The position numbers were made by a program, and so were the translations under genes. 64,000 nucleotides of DNA from Dysidea avara. Lineage: Eukaryota > Porifera > Demospongiae > Dictyoceratida > Dysideidae. Below, one piece after another: positions 26,190-39,200 of the stretch (position 1 is the stretch's first letter; each line of letters starts with the position of its first letter). The DNA is taken from the NCBI RefSeq assembly GCF_963678975.1, contig NC_089281.1:8705277-8769276 (forward strand), given 5' to 3'. The notes beneath the pieces were generated by a model that did not search any database, was not told where the DNA came from, and worked only from the letters and a program-made list of their open reading frames with translations.

Positions 26190-27054
26190 CCATGACTTTT
26201 GTACTCCATGCTGAATGACAATTGCAGTACCTACTTTTTGCATACTTGTTTTATCATTTACATTGTTGATAGGAAAGTTTACAGAATGGATACTATTGGT
26301 AAGAACAGTACCAATGACAAGGGGGGGGGGGGGGGAACTTCATCTGTAGCTAATATTGGAATTTACAGCTATTGTACAATTTAATTATCTTACAGCTTCA
26401 AGTTAAAGTACTTGTAAGTGTTCTTTACTAATCAAGATACAGTTAAACACAACGGACCAAGTGTTACATGTAAATTTTCATTCTGCAAAAAATTTGATTT
26501 TGATCTTCAAACCATACAATACCATAAACGACAAAATTTTGGTGAATCGTTGAAGTCACCAATTGGCTGTTTACATTGTTCAATATTGGCTGAACGGTAA
26601 ATTTGCTAAACTTTCACCACCAACCTGCTTCATATGCCAATTCGCCAAACTTTTGTTGCTTGCAGTCTAGTGGATGTTATATTAGTCTTTATGCATTATC
26701 AAGAGTATATTATAATGGGGACATTATATACTCTTGGTTCACATGTACAAAGTGTGCCCACTGCGCTTATAATTAGTCACCAATCAACACAAATCACTGA
26801 GTCGTTTGAACAATGCCATAGGACTTTACGGCCTCATTTTTCACAGCATATAGCGTAGTTTGACACTCTCCCTTCCCATTATATACTCTTGGTATTATTG
26901 AACTGAAATTTTGATATGCTGACAGGAAACTTTGATGAAAGCTGACAAATCAGATGATTGTCAATGTACGTTATTATGACCAAGTGCAAGTGCACAGTCC
27001 AATGGTATGAATGCTCTTAGCTGAAAATCATTATTGATACTACTAAATTAATGA
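26190..27054. other. AMT-B downstream region
   Basis: No gene seen. A run of 13 or more G lies at about 26321-26335. The remainder is AT-rich non-coding sequence. Confidence 0.45.
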
Positions 27055-27215
27055 TAATTGTGACAATTCTAATAGAATCAACCCTTCAGCTCTTGAATCA
27101 TTTACACAATGAGGTGTTGATTCATTAAAAGCACTTTACTCCTGATCTTCCCACTTTTAAACATCAATGAACTCTTGTTTAATTGGTGACCATGATTTTA
27201 AAGTCAGTGACTACA
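27055..27215. repeat. Segmental duplication block, matches about 49475-49625
   Basis: Shares TGTGACAAT, AGCTCTTGAAT, ATGAGGTGTTGATT and CACTTTACT in order with the non-coding sequence downstream of AMT-C. Both blocks lie between an AMT gene and a DPY30 last exon, so the duplicated unit extended past the AMT 3' end. Confidence 0.65.
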
Positions 27216-27393
27216 CACAAAACACATTGTATTTTAATACCAGCACTGTACACCAGAAAATTTTGACAAAAGAAAACTTTGATATTAGTCCATAAAAGTA
27301 TGTTTAGATCTGTGATTTCGTCAATATTTAATTCATCAATAGTGATGAAGTGTGTCAAATCTTCCTTTCAAAATTTCCTGGTGTACAGTACTA

Positions 27394-27774
27394 TAGTATG
27401 TTCACGTTGAGCTGAATCCTCAAAAACATTTAATAACGCATGGTGCAATTACACACGATCTTGAAATTTGGCTCATTTGTAGTACTGCTTGACCCGCTAA
27501 AAATATTTCAAAATCTTGTTGTTCAAATGTTTGACATAATATTTACGGCTTATCAAAATTTTCACAATACATTTCCTATGGGGAAGCCATATAAGTACAG
27601 TATCCATTACAGCCCTTTCCCGAGCTTGTAATGGAGCCAAACGTACGTGTCTGTTGTTGACACCTTTGCTGTTACCAATAATCATCTGGTTGGCAGAAAT
27701 GTTAACTCTGTTGAGAAAAAATCCACTTTTAATTTTTAGCTGTTTTCAGGATTCAGCTCAACATGAACATACTA
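27394..27774. mobile_element. TA-flanked MITE, copy 1
   Basis: Ends TAGTATGTTCACGTTGAGCT and its inverse (AGCTCAACATGAACATACTA), flanked by TA. 381 bp, non-coding. A second copy lies in the opposite orientation at 43218-43601. It is inserted between the AMT-downstream block and the DPY30 relic here but is absent from the corresponding place near 49.65 kb, so it arrived after the duplication. Tc1/mariner-type by target site. Confidence 0.8.
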
Positions 27775-27822
27775 TAGTAGTCGGGTAAAGGACACTTTGT
27801 ACATGAAAACATAAACTACTGT

Positions 27823-27904
27823 TCACTGTGTTCTGTGGGTTGTCTGGTAATTATCCTTGTGTTTGAGTAGATAAGCTGCTGTGAATTCAATCGGATCAAC
27901 AGGT
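27823..27904 (-). pseudogene. DPY30 last exon, duplicated relic
   Basis: The minus strand encodes RPVDPIEFTAAYLLKHKD and ends at a TGA, with an intact splice acceptor. It is almost identical to the last exon of the DPY30 gene at 49708-49789. The preceding DPY30 exon (with VDLQSL) is not found upstream, where transposons begin at 28.05 kb. It is best read as the end of a duplicated segment left without the rest of the gene. A distant functional first half beyond the repeats cannot be excluded. Confidence 0.75.
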
Positions 27905-27927
27905 CTAAAAAAGAAAATCATGGTGTT

Positions 27928-28002
27928 ACCATAGATAATATACCCCCTGGATTGGAAACTGCGCCGCGCGCCCATAGACTTTGTACAAGAACCAGTGTCC
28001 TT
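27928..28002. repeat. 75-bp direct repeat, copy 1
   Basis: Begins ACCATAGATAATATACC and ends near AACCAGTGTCC. Almost identical to 28495-28570. The two copies flank about 490 bp that contains the MITE at 28050-28339. Confidence 0.8.
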
Positions 28003-28049
28003 TGGCTGGTTTCGCGCCTCAACAAAATTAATCCTATTACAGCAGAACG

Positions 28050-28339
28050 CAGGGGCGGATCCAGACTTTTGGAAAGGAGGGTTCCACTTTGGAAGTGCAA
28101 CTTTAGCCTAGCTGTAAGTTGAAAACCAAAAAAAAAAGAAAAAAAAAAAAAGGTCATCACCTGCTGACAATAGCTGCCCCTCACCATAGATGCCCTCACC
28201 AACTATATTTCCATATTTATAACTAGATACACAGCTTCCTACACTGCTCCTCAAAAGACTACTGTGACTGCTCTATTAGAGTATCTCGAGTAAGAGAGGC
28301 TTCCATGGAACCCTTTGAACCCCCCTGGATTCGCCCCTG
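28050..28339. mobile_element. MITE, CAGGGGCGGATCC ends
   Basis: Left end CAGGGGCGGATCCAGA and right end GGATTCGCCCCTG are inverted, flanked on both sides by GAACG (28045-28049, 28340-28344). Internally it has the shared TGACTGCTCTATTAGAGTA motif (28266-28284) and an A/T homopolymer region like the MITEs at 4.1 and 6.2 kb, in inverse orientation. Non-coding, 290 bp. Confidence 0.75.
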
Positions 28340-28494
28340 GAACGGTGGCATTAACGACTTTACTTTGTTACGAGGATGACTTGTGGTGTTGTTATGATAA
28401 TAGTTTTGGTTAGTTGGACCACTCCGCTTCACTTTTGGTTTGAAGGCTTACAATGGCGGACTACATGCTTTTTTGGAAGCACATTCTTGGCTAA

Positions 28495-28570
28495 ACCATA
28501 GATAATATACCCCCCTGGATTGGAAACTGCGCCGCGCGCCCATAGACTTTGTACAAGAACCAGTGTCCTT
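28495..28570. repeat. 75-bp direct repeat, copy 2
   Basis: Second copy of the 27928-28002 repeat. The phrase AAGAACCAGTGTCC recurs again, partly tandem, at about 28794-28836. Confidence 0.8.
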
Positions 28571-28678
28571 AGTTTTTTTTTATTATTATTGTTACTGAGC
28601 AGACAGCACAGCTGATATGCTCAGGAAAAGAAAAGCAATCATAAAATGAATTTAGCTACGTAGTTACAAAGATTACAG

Positions 28679-28790
28679 TTATTGAGTTCTATACAATGTT
28701 TGCAGTTCCGCTGAAAAAGAGTCAATATTGTTGCTCTCAATGATGGAAGATGGTAAGTTGTTCCAATCCTTAATTGATCTTAGTATATTA
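28679..28790 (-). mobile_element. LINE reverse-transcriptase tail fragment
   Basis: The minus strand reads KDWNNLPSSIIESNNIDSF then a stop, the pattern (WNxLP...S..F) seen at the extreme C-terminus of many non-LTR retrotransposon ORF2 proteins. Only about 35 codons are visible, so the assignment is tentative. Confidence 0.45.
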
Positions 28791-29059
28791 ATAAGAACCA
28801 GTGTCCAGTGTCCAAGAACCAGTGTCCAGTGTCCTGATGATTGATTGAGACCATTATTAATAAATAATGAGAAGACATACAAATCCACAAAAAACCTCGG
28901 TCTCATGCGACCACAAAATACTGGTTTGCAAATGAACCCAGTGTCGGCATGGCAAGGGAGGAAAAAAAAATGACCTACAGATATATAAGGCTATACAGTA
29001 ACTACATGTATAACATACAAGTAGTTACTGTATAGCCTTATATAGCCTTGTATAGCCTT

Positions 29060-29575
29060 AGTAGTTACTGTATAGACATCCAAAAATTAGAAAAAATCCA
29101 ACGGAAAGCAACTAGAATGATCAAATCTATAAGAAATCTTGACTACGAGGAACGATTGAAAGTACTTAACTTGCCATCATTACATTATAGACGTTATAGA
29201 GGTGACATGATTGCTGTCTACAATATGCTACATGATAAGTATGATATAGACCATTCTGATTTTTTTACTTTTTCACCCATTACCCATACCAGAGGTCATA
29301 CATTTAAGCTATTTAAATATTTTTCAAGAACAGATGCCAGGAAATATTTTTTTACAAGAAGAGTTGTTGAACCATGGAATAATTTACCCCAAGAAGTAGC
29401 ATGTGCAGCATCAGTTGATGATTTTAAGAAATTGATTAACCAATATTCATCTAACACTATGTATAAATGTATGTAATTAGTCTACTTGTACTTTTTTTTA
29501 CCTGTTGATCAGGTGTAACAGGCTGTTTAGCCTTATAAATTACCTGTAATAAATAATAATAATAATAATAAGTAA
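29060..29575 (+). mobile_element. Non-LTR retrotransposon (LINE) 3' end
   Basis: From about 29070 to 29476 the frame encodes the C-terminal tail of a LINE reverse transcriptase: LEKIQRKATRMIKSIRNL, YEERLKVLNLPSLHYRR, RGDMIAVYNML, then FFTRRVVEPWNNLPQEV. It ends at a stop, followed by a short 3' UTR and an AAT trinucleotide tail (about 29547-29570), as CR1/L2/Jockey-like elements have. It is 5'-truncated. A short inverted sequence with CTGTATAGCC lies just before it. Confidence 0.8.
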
Positions 29576-29589
29576 AAAATTAGACTACA

Positions 29590-30440
29590 ATAATTACGCA
29601 AGTACTAGGTTGGACACAGCCACTCCCTGCAATCTCTCGCCATAAAAATTCTTTGGGATGCTGCAACACACACCTTTGAGGCATCATCTAGTAGTTGTCT
29701 CACTGAGGATTTGGTAATAGACAAATCCTGGTCAACAAAACGGAGTGCATTGTAAGTGTTGCATGGTAACAGAATATTGATGGTAGTGCCCTAGCACACT
29801 GATCTCAAGGGTCTCATAATAGTTGGTAATATCTAACCGATCTAGTTCCGATAGTATTTGGTGGTACTCAATTTTATCTTGCTTACGAGATCTAGTTTCT
29901 CTAAGATGGTGGGCACTGTCTAATGGACACGTCAGTTCAAATAACAACAAACTGGAAGCGATAGTATTGTGTATAACAACGTCCGGTCTAAAAGGGGTCA
30001 CCATCACCCCTGTTGGAATAGTAGACAAAGATGACTCACTGGCTTGCAAATTGGGAAGGTCAGCATAGACACGAATAAATGGCAAATCGGTAAAAAATTT
30101 GATAAAGTAGGTGACCAAAGACAGAAGTACCAAGTCATGTCGATAAGTGTACCTATCCTGAGATAATGCAGTTGGGCAGCCACTTAAGGCATGAGCAGTG
30201 GTGGGGTGTGAAGAATTACAAAGAGTACATTTTGCACTGCACTGAATATTCCACCGCCGCAAATTCATCGCAGTTGGTAATGTGTCAGAAGCTGCCCATA
30301 AAAGAAATGACAATTGGCCAGGATGGAGACTGGACAATAATCGGTGCCAGGTTCTACAGGAGGTCTCAAGTTCAGCAGAGTCTGCAAATTTGGACTGGAC
30401 AGAAAGCTGTGTTTGAAGATGATCCTCTGAGGTAGTATAT
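29590..30440 (-). mobile_element. LINE fragment with zinc motif and restriction-like endonuclease
   Basis: The minus strand encodes LSSLHPGQLSFLLWAASDTL, then a C-x2-C...H-x4-C zinc motif (CTLCNSSHPTTAHALSGC), then RPDVVI...LLLFELTCPLDS, resembling the PD-(D/E)xK restriction-like endonuclease of R2-type LINEs. It continues with KIEYHQILSELDRL and LEISVLGHYH. The frame stops at 29732, but a second frame (LDDASKVCVAASQRIFMARD) continues the tail to about 29605, so there is one frameshift near 29770. 5'-truncated. The reverse-transcriptase domain itself is absent. Confidence 0.75.
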
Positions 30441-30899
30441 TAAACCAGACCAACTACACTCTCGTCCTTCTAGTATATTAATACCTTATAATAGGTGAAT
30501 GTAACACTGTAGTATCTAAGCTATCCATACTTGCGTTGTGGCGTAGAATCGAATACGCAATTTTCATGCATTGTGGCAATGGATTCTTGCATAGATTATA
30601 ATATTATATACCACTTTCACACCTCACTTCAAAGGGAAGAGAAGGTGTATAAGTGGTATAATAGTACTGCTAGCAGTGCTCAGGAATGCAGTAACGAGAA
30701 TAGGAGGTAGTATATACAAGTTATATCCCTCTATAGCGACACTTCACAGGATCGATAGTGGGTTTTAGTTTTTGTAAAGTGAGCCAAGGCATAGATCATG
30801 GACTTGGGAAGAAGATAGTTCATTGTTTTACTGAATGAAGAAGGTCACAGGTTAGTTTATATTAAACATGTTACATTCAATAGTCACGTGGGGATGTCC

Positions 30900-31497
30900 T
30901 AGTCTCGCGTGGCCAGACCGCTTTTTCTTCGTCACGGCGCTTATCGATTAGAGATTATAAGCGCCTACTCCGAAATAGGGTCTGGTCCAGAATCAATACG
31001 TAAACTCGTTTTCACACCCCAAGCAAGAGCTCGGGGTGTTTAATCAACTTACGTCATAAAACGTATACTTCCTTTTAATTTTCAAGCCACGTACGCACTG
31101 GAAATGTCATGAACGATAGCCGGTAGAGTCGATGAGAAACACTGAGGCTGGTTTTCTAAGGCTAAAAAGAACACGGGTTGATTCCTTGCTCAGTTCGCCT
31201 TTAGCCTTTTCGTTTTCACAAGGAATCGATCCGTGACCTTTTTAATCAGCCTCAGTGTCTCTCATCAACTCCACCGGCTATCGTTCATGGCATTTCCAGT
31301 GTGTACGTGGCTTGAAATTTAAAAGGAAGTATACGTTTTATGACGAAAGTTGATTAAACACCCCGAGCTCTTGCTTGGGGTGTGAAAACGAGTTTACGTA
31401 TTGATTCTGGACCAGACCCTATTTCGGAGTAGGCGCTTATAATCTCTAATCGATAAGCGCCGTGATGGAGAAAAAGCGGTCTGGCCACGCGAGACTA
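30900..31497. mobile_element. Foldback MULE-like element, TAGTCTCGCG ends, copy 1
   Basis: Ends TAGTCTCGCGTGGCCAGACC and GGTCTGGCCACGCGAGACTA. Perfect 9-bp target duplications GGGATGTCC (30891-30899 and 31498-31506). Almost the whole 598-bp element is two arms of roughly 280 bp that fold on each other. Non-coding. Two more elements with the same ends lie at 40699-40777 and 41206-42062. Confidence 0.9.
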
Positions 31498-32829
31498 GGG
31501 ATGTCCCACAGACACTGGGTGTAGTGCTTAATGGATTTGGCCATTAGTGTTAATAGTATTCACTACTTTAGTTTATTCATGGCTAGTAAAGTAAGTACTT
31601 TAGTGTAGTTGAATCGTCTTTACGGCATTGCCGTTTTGACACCTGATGCGATGTCACACACGCGTAGTGACTGGGCGTGGCGCTTAATTGGCTAGGCCAT
31701 TATAGCGCTGTAAACATATTCACTGCTTTAGTTTATTCGTATTTGGGCTTCCTGTGTTTAATTGTGTACCCACAATCGAAGCGATCTGCATGCTCGTGAC
31801 CATACACTTACGTTCGGCCTCTCAGCAGTGCCTTGTCGTTGCTCTTACGACGTTACCCACAATCGAAAGTCACATGGTCCCATATAAATACACTCGCAAA
31901 GCATTCCAGGAGCTTCCATGTACACTTGCAAGTGATTCACCCAAGTGGAATATATTAGTTAGGGTCCGCAACGCGAAAAATCGATATCCTCCAATCAACT
32001 ACCTAACTATTGTCATGTGTTAGGCTAAGTTTAACTTGAATAACACCAGCGTGGCAGCCAAGTTTGTCACTTTCTTCTGGTAGAAAACGATACAAATGTC
32101 TTAAAATTACGTGATTTTTCGTTGCAGCAGTTCGTAGGGTTCTTCGTATGTCACGATATTCACTCTCAACATTGCTCAAGTAGTCTACCATCAACTCAAA
32201 GTATTGGTGGTTTGATTTTATTGGTCAGTTTCCGGTGGCAGCACGATCATAATGAAAATGTTCCACTGCAGTATCCACTAATACCCATGTGATACTGAGT
32301 ACCTTGTGGTGTTCACTTGGTGGCTGAGAACTTATTAACATACTCAAGTCCATTTTTGGAAACTTTTCATCCTGGCTACTACCCTCTATGTTTCACTCCC
32401 CTTCGTGATTTACTCACTTATGTCACACAGATTTGAGTTTAATAGAAGGCAAGCTTCAATCTTGCCATTTATGGCACTGCACAGATTTAATTGTTAGAAG
32501 CTATGATCATACTAGACATTATATTGTTCATTCATAGCCCAAGGGTTAATTTTGGGCACAATACCCTCAACAACTAAAACAGTAGTTTGTGTGGATGAGA
32601 CCAGTTGCAGCTGCAAAACAGTCTTAAGACTTGCGTACACTGAAGTCGTTTTATCAATATTGAGGGTTAACTTAAGGTGAGCCTTATTGCTACAGAAAGG
32701 GTCATCTGCAAGAAATAAGTATTATAACAGACATTATCAACAATTTACAAATGGGTGTGTCTCCATGTAAGTCTACAGACAGCTACAGAGACCATAAGTG
32801 GGCTGTCTTGATGCCAGACTAGTTACCTA
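31498..32829. other. Intergenic, no gene supported
   Basis: Contains a loosely duplicated segment (about 31515-31580 and 31675-31740, sharing TTCACT and TTTAGTTTATTC). Short frames on both strands near 31.75-32.2 kb have no recognisable domain. Confidence 0.4.
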
Positions 32830-33004
32830 CCATACGCAAGGGAAATTTTGACAAATCGATTTAATTCGTCAAACTTAAATTCATCAAATGCCCTTAAACA
32901 TCTTTAGAGATGCAAGTTTTATCTACATCAACATTTATTTCATCATATCTGCTGAAGTGTAAATTCGTCAAATTTTACTTGCGTCAAAATTTCCTTGCAT
33001 ACGG
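32830..33004. mobile_element. TA-flanked 175-bp MITE
   Basis: Ends CCATACGCAAGGGAAATTTT and AAAATTTCCTTGCATACGG, inverted and flanked by TA on both sides. AT-rich and non-coding. Tc1/mariner-type by target site. Confidence 0.75.
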
Positions 33005-36000
33005 TATAAGCAGAAACAGCACTTGATCCCTATAAGTGGGAATGATGCCATGCATGCCCACAGACAGCAGCATTCAATCCCGATAAAATAATGGACATGG
33101 ATCCATAATCCTGACAAATACTCTCAAATGATGGGCATGGTTCCGCGTAAGTTTCTTCAGTATGTACATGTATTTCCATCAATAAAATTGAGCTTGTAAA
33201 TTTATGCACATGTGATCCCATCTGGGTCAGACCCAGATATTTAATAAAGTGGACAAGACCCACTTGATCTGGACAAAATGCAACCCAAGTGACCAGGATA
33301 ATCTGGATGACCCAACCCACTTACAACACTGGCACATACGTATGATAAGGTTGCTAACTATAGGTAATGGTTACTAGGTACACTACTAACTTAAAGTTTC
33401 TGATAATAGTGTATAGGTAAACATACCTCGTTCTGATTAGAATATTATGATTGCGGTGACATAATATTTCATAAAAAATCACATGCCTTTTTCGTTTGTA
33501 TACAGACCCATGTCGTGTTACTAAGGATTCTGACAATCGCCTCCTGGCTCTGGTAGCTAGGATCAAGGTACACTTCTGCAAAGTTTAGTATGCTGCTACA
33601 TATAAAGTATTTCTCTACACAGAAGAGGATGGTTCATGTTACAGTAACTGCTACAAAGAATAACTGCAAGGACATTATTATAGAATCCTTTACATGTATA
33701 CTGTACATAAATTTTATGACATCACGATACATGTATTTTATTGAGTTTTTTTAAGTGCATGACACTAATGTCGTTACGCATGTATGTAGTATGTGTGGGG
33801 GTTAGTTTGAAATGGCTTAAGCCATTCCATGTCCATATTCATTTGACCCATGAGATTATGCACTACACAACGAGATTATGCACTAATGGGCACTAAGCAT
33901 ATACAGTACTTCGATAAAAATTTGCATGAATCGATTTTTTATAAGAAATTTGTGCAATACTAGGGTACCATAACCACTAAATCAATGCTAATAGCAGTCT
34001 AGATTTACAATGCACCACCCAGGGACAGAGTTGTCATGTGTCCTTAGCAACAGTTGTTCTATCCCAAGTGGTATATTGCATCATTTTTTGTGCCAACTGT
34101 TTTCATTGGCCCTGCTAGAATTTTTCCAGTGTCAACTAAAAAGTGGCAAATGTAACCAGATGATTTTTTCTACACCTACACACATATGGAAAAACCAGTG
34201 TACTCACAAGACTATAATGTACAAGAACATCACCATTCGATCAGGGTATTTTTACACATGTCTTTCATCTGATTTTTAGTACTCTATGCTAGGGTTGGAA
34301 CGGAGGTCAAATTTTAACCTTTGAAGCTTTGTACACACCCACATGGTCACACACTTTTTTTGCAGCTGTACTACACAGGCTCTTGTGTAATTACTTAGAC
34401 TACAAAATTTGTCAACGATACTGTTGCATGCTTCCAGGAATATCGGGATAATCTTGACATTTTAGTATCATGGTTACTAAGTTTTGGAGGAGCAAAACTA
34501 CCTTCAATGATTACAAAATCTCCAAAGGTTCTGAAGCTTCTCTGGTTTTGTCTCAGTTACTACTTTTACTATGCCTTCATAACAAATTCATAATAATTAG
34601 TTGGTAGTTTTAACTAATCAAATAAAAGTGCATGCTCATATGGTAATGCTTGCCATGGCACTATATTATCAGAGATTCAGCTGCTTTGTCCACACTACTG
34701 TATAAAGAACCACTGAAAAGTGAATAATTTGAGTGTAGAGTCTATGAGTTTCCTTAGTAGCACTGCTACATGCCTCAGATTACAGATTCTACACTGTACC
34801 CATACACTATTGTAAACAACATTAATAGTGGATAATATGGTTACCATGGTTACACGTACATCTTACATGGTTTTGTCCCATAAAACATGCATGCTATCAG
34901 TGTTAATATACATGCATGTTTCATGTAAGATGCATGGATTTTGGACACTTTCCCTACATGTTGCATGCATGAGACTAACGTGCAAATTTGTGTTAACACT
35001 TTATATATATGTCATAAAATGTACTGATACTAAATGCTGGCATGCACGTGACGTACATGGTGTTTGTTAACACTATGATTACTGCTATATCTAATGCTTA
35101 CCATGCACCCCGGCTGCTATGTAAAGTATTACTGACTATCACAGTATGTAGAACTGTCATACAAACAGGAGTTATATAACTATTTCTCACAGTTCTAACA
35201 GCCATGCAATTGTTGGTTTTCATTGTGGGATTCTACACGCAGCATGCCAATGTGCATGTATTATGCATGGTACATGCATGGCAATGGAATTTGGTCCCTG
35301 TATCCATGGTACATGCATGTCCCCCTCACTGTAACATCCATGCTCCATGATACATGCACTTCACATTCATGTGAAACTCATGTTACAGTAATGATGCATG
35401 GAGGTTCAAGTTAGCTGGCCAGAGATGAAGCAATTACTCTACATCACACTCTCTTTCTTGTAATGGTAAACAATCTTTCATTACTGTACCCACAACATAT
35501 ATCCTATTTTGAACCCTAACCAAATGCCATAGTCACATTCTACATAACCCTAGGAGTTGGTATAAAAAAGGACTAATAAGATGGCCTAGTATAAGAGTGT
35601 GCATGGGTACAAAATAATAGTCTATTAATACTCACATAAAAAGCATATGTACACACATCAGTTGTATCACATCATCACTCCACCAGACGGTTTCTCATCT
35701 TACATCTGCAGTCTTTACGTATCAACATTTGGGAAGCAACTGGGAAGTTAACAATATTATTTTAAAGTCTTTTTGTGACCAAACAATATGGTACATACAG
35801 TATGGTATAATTATAGTTGTAGGTATACAGTACAGTACAATTCAGTATGGTATATAACAACAAATAAACTAGCATGACTAAGGTAGATACTAAATTTGCG
35901 GTTTAGGTGATGATCCCCTTGTTGAGCTCGAGCGCTTTCATAGCAATGATTCCTACTACGTAGCTTGTAATCCCATGCACCATGTTCAAGGTTAACAGAT

Positions 36001-36273
36001 GGTGAGGCTACAAAATAAGTACATATCAAAAGTATTTGTCTCACCACTATAATTCACTTTACAATTGAACCTTTTTTGCTAGAACATTAAAAAACCTTGC
36101 AAATGAGACATAGAACTACAGACACATTAAGATCATAATAAAGGGTCTTCATAACCCTGAAACCTTATGTATGTAAAGTAGTCTGGAAGCCCACCAACAC
36201 AAGGAGCACTTGAAACAATGATCTGATTTGTGTTAGTATACACCATTTAGACCCATGAAATTAGGATACCTCA
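33005..36273. other. Long stretch without a firm gene
   Basis: A possible minus-strand exon at about 33434-33563 has an acceptor (GATCCTAG) and a GTATGT donor. It encodes a basic peptide (RARRRLSESLVTRHGSVYK), but no neighbours could be attached. 34820-35410 is dense in ATGCATG/ACATGCATG words. A minus-strand open segment at about 35890-36010 (LLTLNMVHGITSYVVGIIAM then a stop) looks membrane-spanning and might be an alternative 3' exon of the gene model ending at 36274. Confidence 0.35.
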
Positions 36274-39200
36274 CTAATAAGGGAACTTTTCATGGACAGG
36301 TTCCAAAGCACTACAGCACAATACATTGGATTGTTCTTCAGTGACAGAGGTGTCCATCTCAGGGTGTCCATATTGAGAGCTCATGTCTTCAGCATCTGAA
36401 AAATTGGTACCGACCTGCAAAATGAAAGCAAACAAAGCCTCCAGCAGCCAGCTAAACACAGCTATTACACCCAGCAAACCAGCACTGGGATGCCTGTGCA
36501 CCACTCAGGCAGTTGAATCTTGTGCAGGCAAATCCTCCCAGGGCAGGACTAGTGAGTGGATCACAAGGAGAGGTTGCTGAACCTGAATTTCGACAACTAC
36601 CCACATACCACTAAAGGACAGTTAAAAATTTGCTTTCCCAAAAAATACCAAAGCACATTCCTACGTACATATACATACATACATACATACATACATACAT
36701 ACATACATACATACATACATACATACATACATACATACATACATACATACATACATACATACATACATACATACATACATACATACATACATACATACAT
36801 ACATACATACATACATACATACATACATAACATACATCACCTTTTCGGCCTGTCTCTTGGCAATAGCAGGGTCCTGGAAGAACTGGATCTGGCACAATCT
36901 TAGCTTGAACAGTAATGCTGGTGCTGGGTGAGATCACCTTTAAGATGGAGCATTCTACCACATCCACAGTAGAACTCTGTTTGTTTTGGCGGAGGAGGCT
37001 GACCAGAACAGTACTTATGGTGTCTAGTTAAATCTCTAGAGCGATTAAAAGTTCTCCACAACTACAGACAAAAGAGCCAGTGACCACAGTGGGACGCCTA
37101 GCAACTCCTTCTGACAAAATGGTTTGGCACAAATCATACCACCTTGAACGATCCTGGGCTACCTCATACCACCTGAGAGCATCCAACCCCATCCTCTGAA
37201 CATCCCTCAAAACTCCACCGCAGCTTAGGTCCATGAAAAGGTCTAGTAGTTAAAAGTTCATACATACATACATACATACATGCATGTACATATGTACTAT
37301 GCAATATTCAGTCAACTTAGGTTAGTTCTATGGTATGCACACTAGACACATACACTGGCTGTTGTGAGCACAGCCACACTTATCCAGTGAAACAATGAGA
37401 CAGTTCTGCCTCACAAGTACATTGTCTGTACATTCGAAAATCCTACCTACTGTGTGACACGAGACTGTGCAGTCGGCATTTGTTTTCAGAACATCAAGTC
37501 CCCATTATACTGTATACAGCTGGGTTGGCTTTTCCTCAGTTTATAACAGCACCTGGGAAGAATGGAATGGGTAAAGCTGCTTGGTAAAGGAAACAGCAAC
37601 AACAACTGGGTATTTCTATACATTGCGTGCGATTGCCAAATAATCAGCTATGCTACCATGGGGACACATGCACTACAACACTTAACACACACAACATACA
37701 CACACACAACATACACGCATTACACTCACATCGTAGTACATACAGTTAATGCACCCATGCACCCACAGAGATCCATATATACTACAAACTGTATCTTTAA
37801 TTAATCGTTTTAATATTTTTTATGAGACCAATTACAGATCGCATTTATTGGATGCAACCTTTGTCTCACTCTGCTGAGCACTTATTGCAAACACAATTCT
37901 CAAAAGGTCACATGGTGATTTATACTTCTGGAGTAGTAATGGAAGAGACTGATTAAGAAACATAAATTGCATCTACCATTAGTTCAATGAAGGCTTCCCC
38001 TAAGAAATTTATATGTACGCATGTCCAGCTATAATCAATAAATAATTGCTGGGAAAACTCACCAGCCCAATATACACATTACCTTCAACATTGCATTCGC
38101 TTGAGATTAAGAAACCGGACACAAGTTGTCTTGGAATCAAGTCACCAGCTGGTCTGGGGTTTTCTGTATTGTGATGTTGAGATACTGACCCCCTGTTATG
38201 TTTACATGTTTTTAGTAGCCTTCTTGTTGGTCCCAAGTAGTAATATAATATGCATCAATTTTCCGACCATCTTTTTCCCATAAATATATTGTGGAAGATT
38301 TAAAATTTATAATTTAGTCAAGGGGCTAAGGAGCCACACCGCAGCCCAGGATCTGGAATTCCAGCTGCATTCAGAGCTGATGGAGTGATGCAACAGCCTA
38401 CTTGATCAGTATTTTACTCTCCTGGCACATAAGTTAATTATAGTCAGAAAGAGCTGACAAGGTTTCTATGCTATTTAGAAACCCAAAGATGATGTGGGCA
38501 AGAGTTACCCACAAATTAATTGCCAGGCTGGGGTAATTAATCGTGAGTAGCCAAGCCCACATTGTCTGAGGTGCTAAATGGCATAGAAACCAATGTTCGC
38601 TAGCTCTAGAAAATTTTCCTGAGCAAAGTGGATACAGAAAGAGCAAAAGTAAGTGGAAAAACTGTGGCTGCTATATTGATATTTGCTTGATGTACCAGTT
38701 GATAGTGACAGATCAGTGCTTAGTAGGCAGTGGCAGAAAGTAAGCAAACGGTAAGGCTATTTCCCTGCTGAGTAGAGGTAAAGTGAGCAAAAGAAACTGA
38801 CTGCATCTAGTGCATCAATGACAATGATGTCTGTCTTGTGTAGAAATAATAAGCTAACAGTAAGAATATTTCCCTACCGAATGAAGGAGGAAAAGAAAGA
38901 GCAAAAGAAAGTGGCAATCTGTGGCTGCCTTCGAGTCTTGATAGTCAGTGTCACACCATGATATCATCAGTGTATCAGCATGAGTTTCTTGCCCAGAAAT
39001 TAAACAAACAGCTAGGCTATCTTGTTTAAGGCTCTGTTGATTTTCATTGGATAAATTTAGTGAACAACCACAACTATACCACAGGCATTTAGTAACCTCA
39101 TATAAGCATCAAAGCTATAGGAGATTGAGCATAAATTTTCTAATTCACTTTAATTCTTCCAGTAACCAATCATACTAAAGTCATATTTCATGTTACCCTA

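Noticed and set aside
32003-32194. Minus-strand open frame beginning MMVDYLSN
   Set aside because: No domain, no partner exons and no confident start; could be an exon but is unsupported.
34820-35410. Methionine- and histidine-rich open frames
   Set aside because: Produced by repeated ATGCATG words; no splice or domain support.
36556-36967. Long open frames of repeated YIHT or VCM residues on both strands
   Set aside because: Pure products of the CATA microsatellite.
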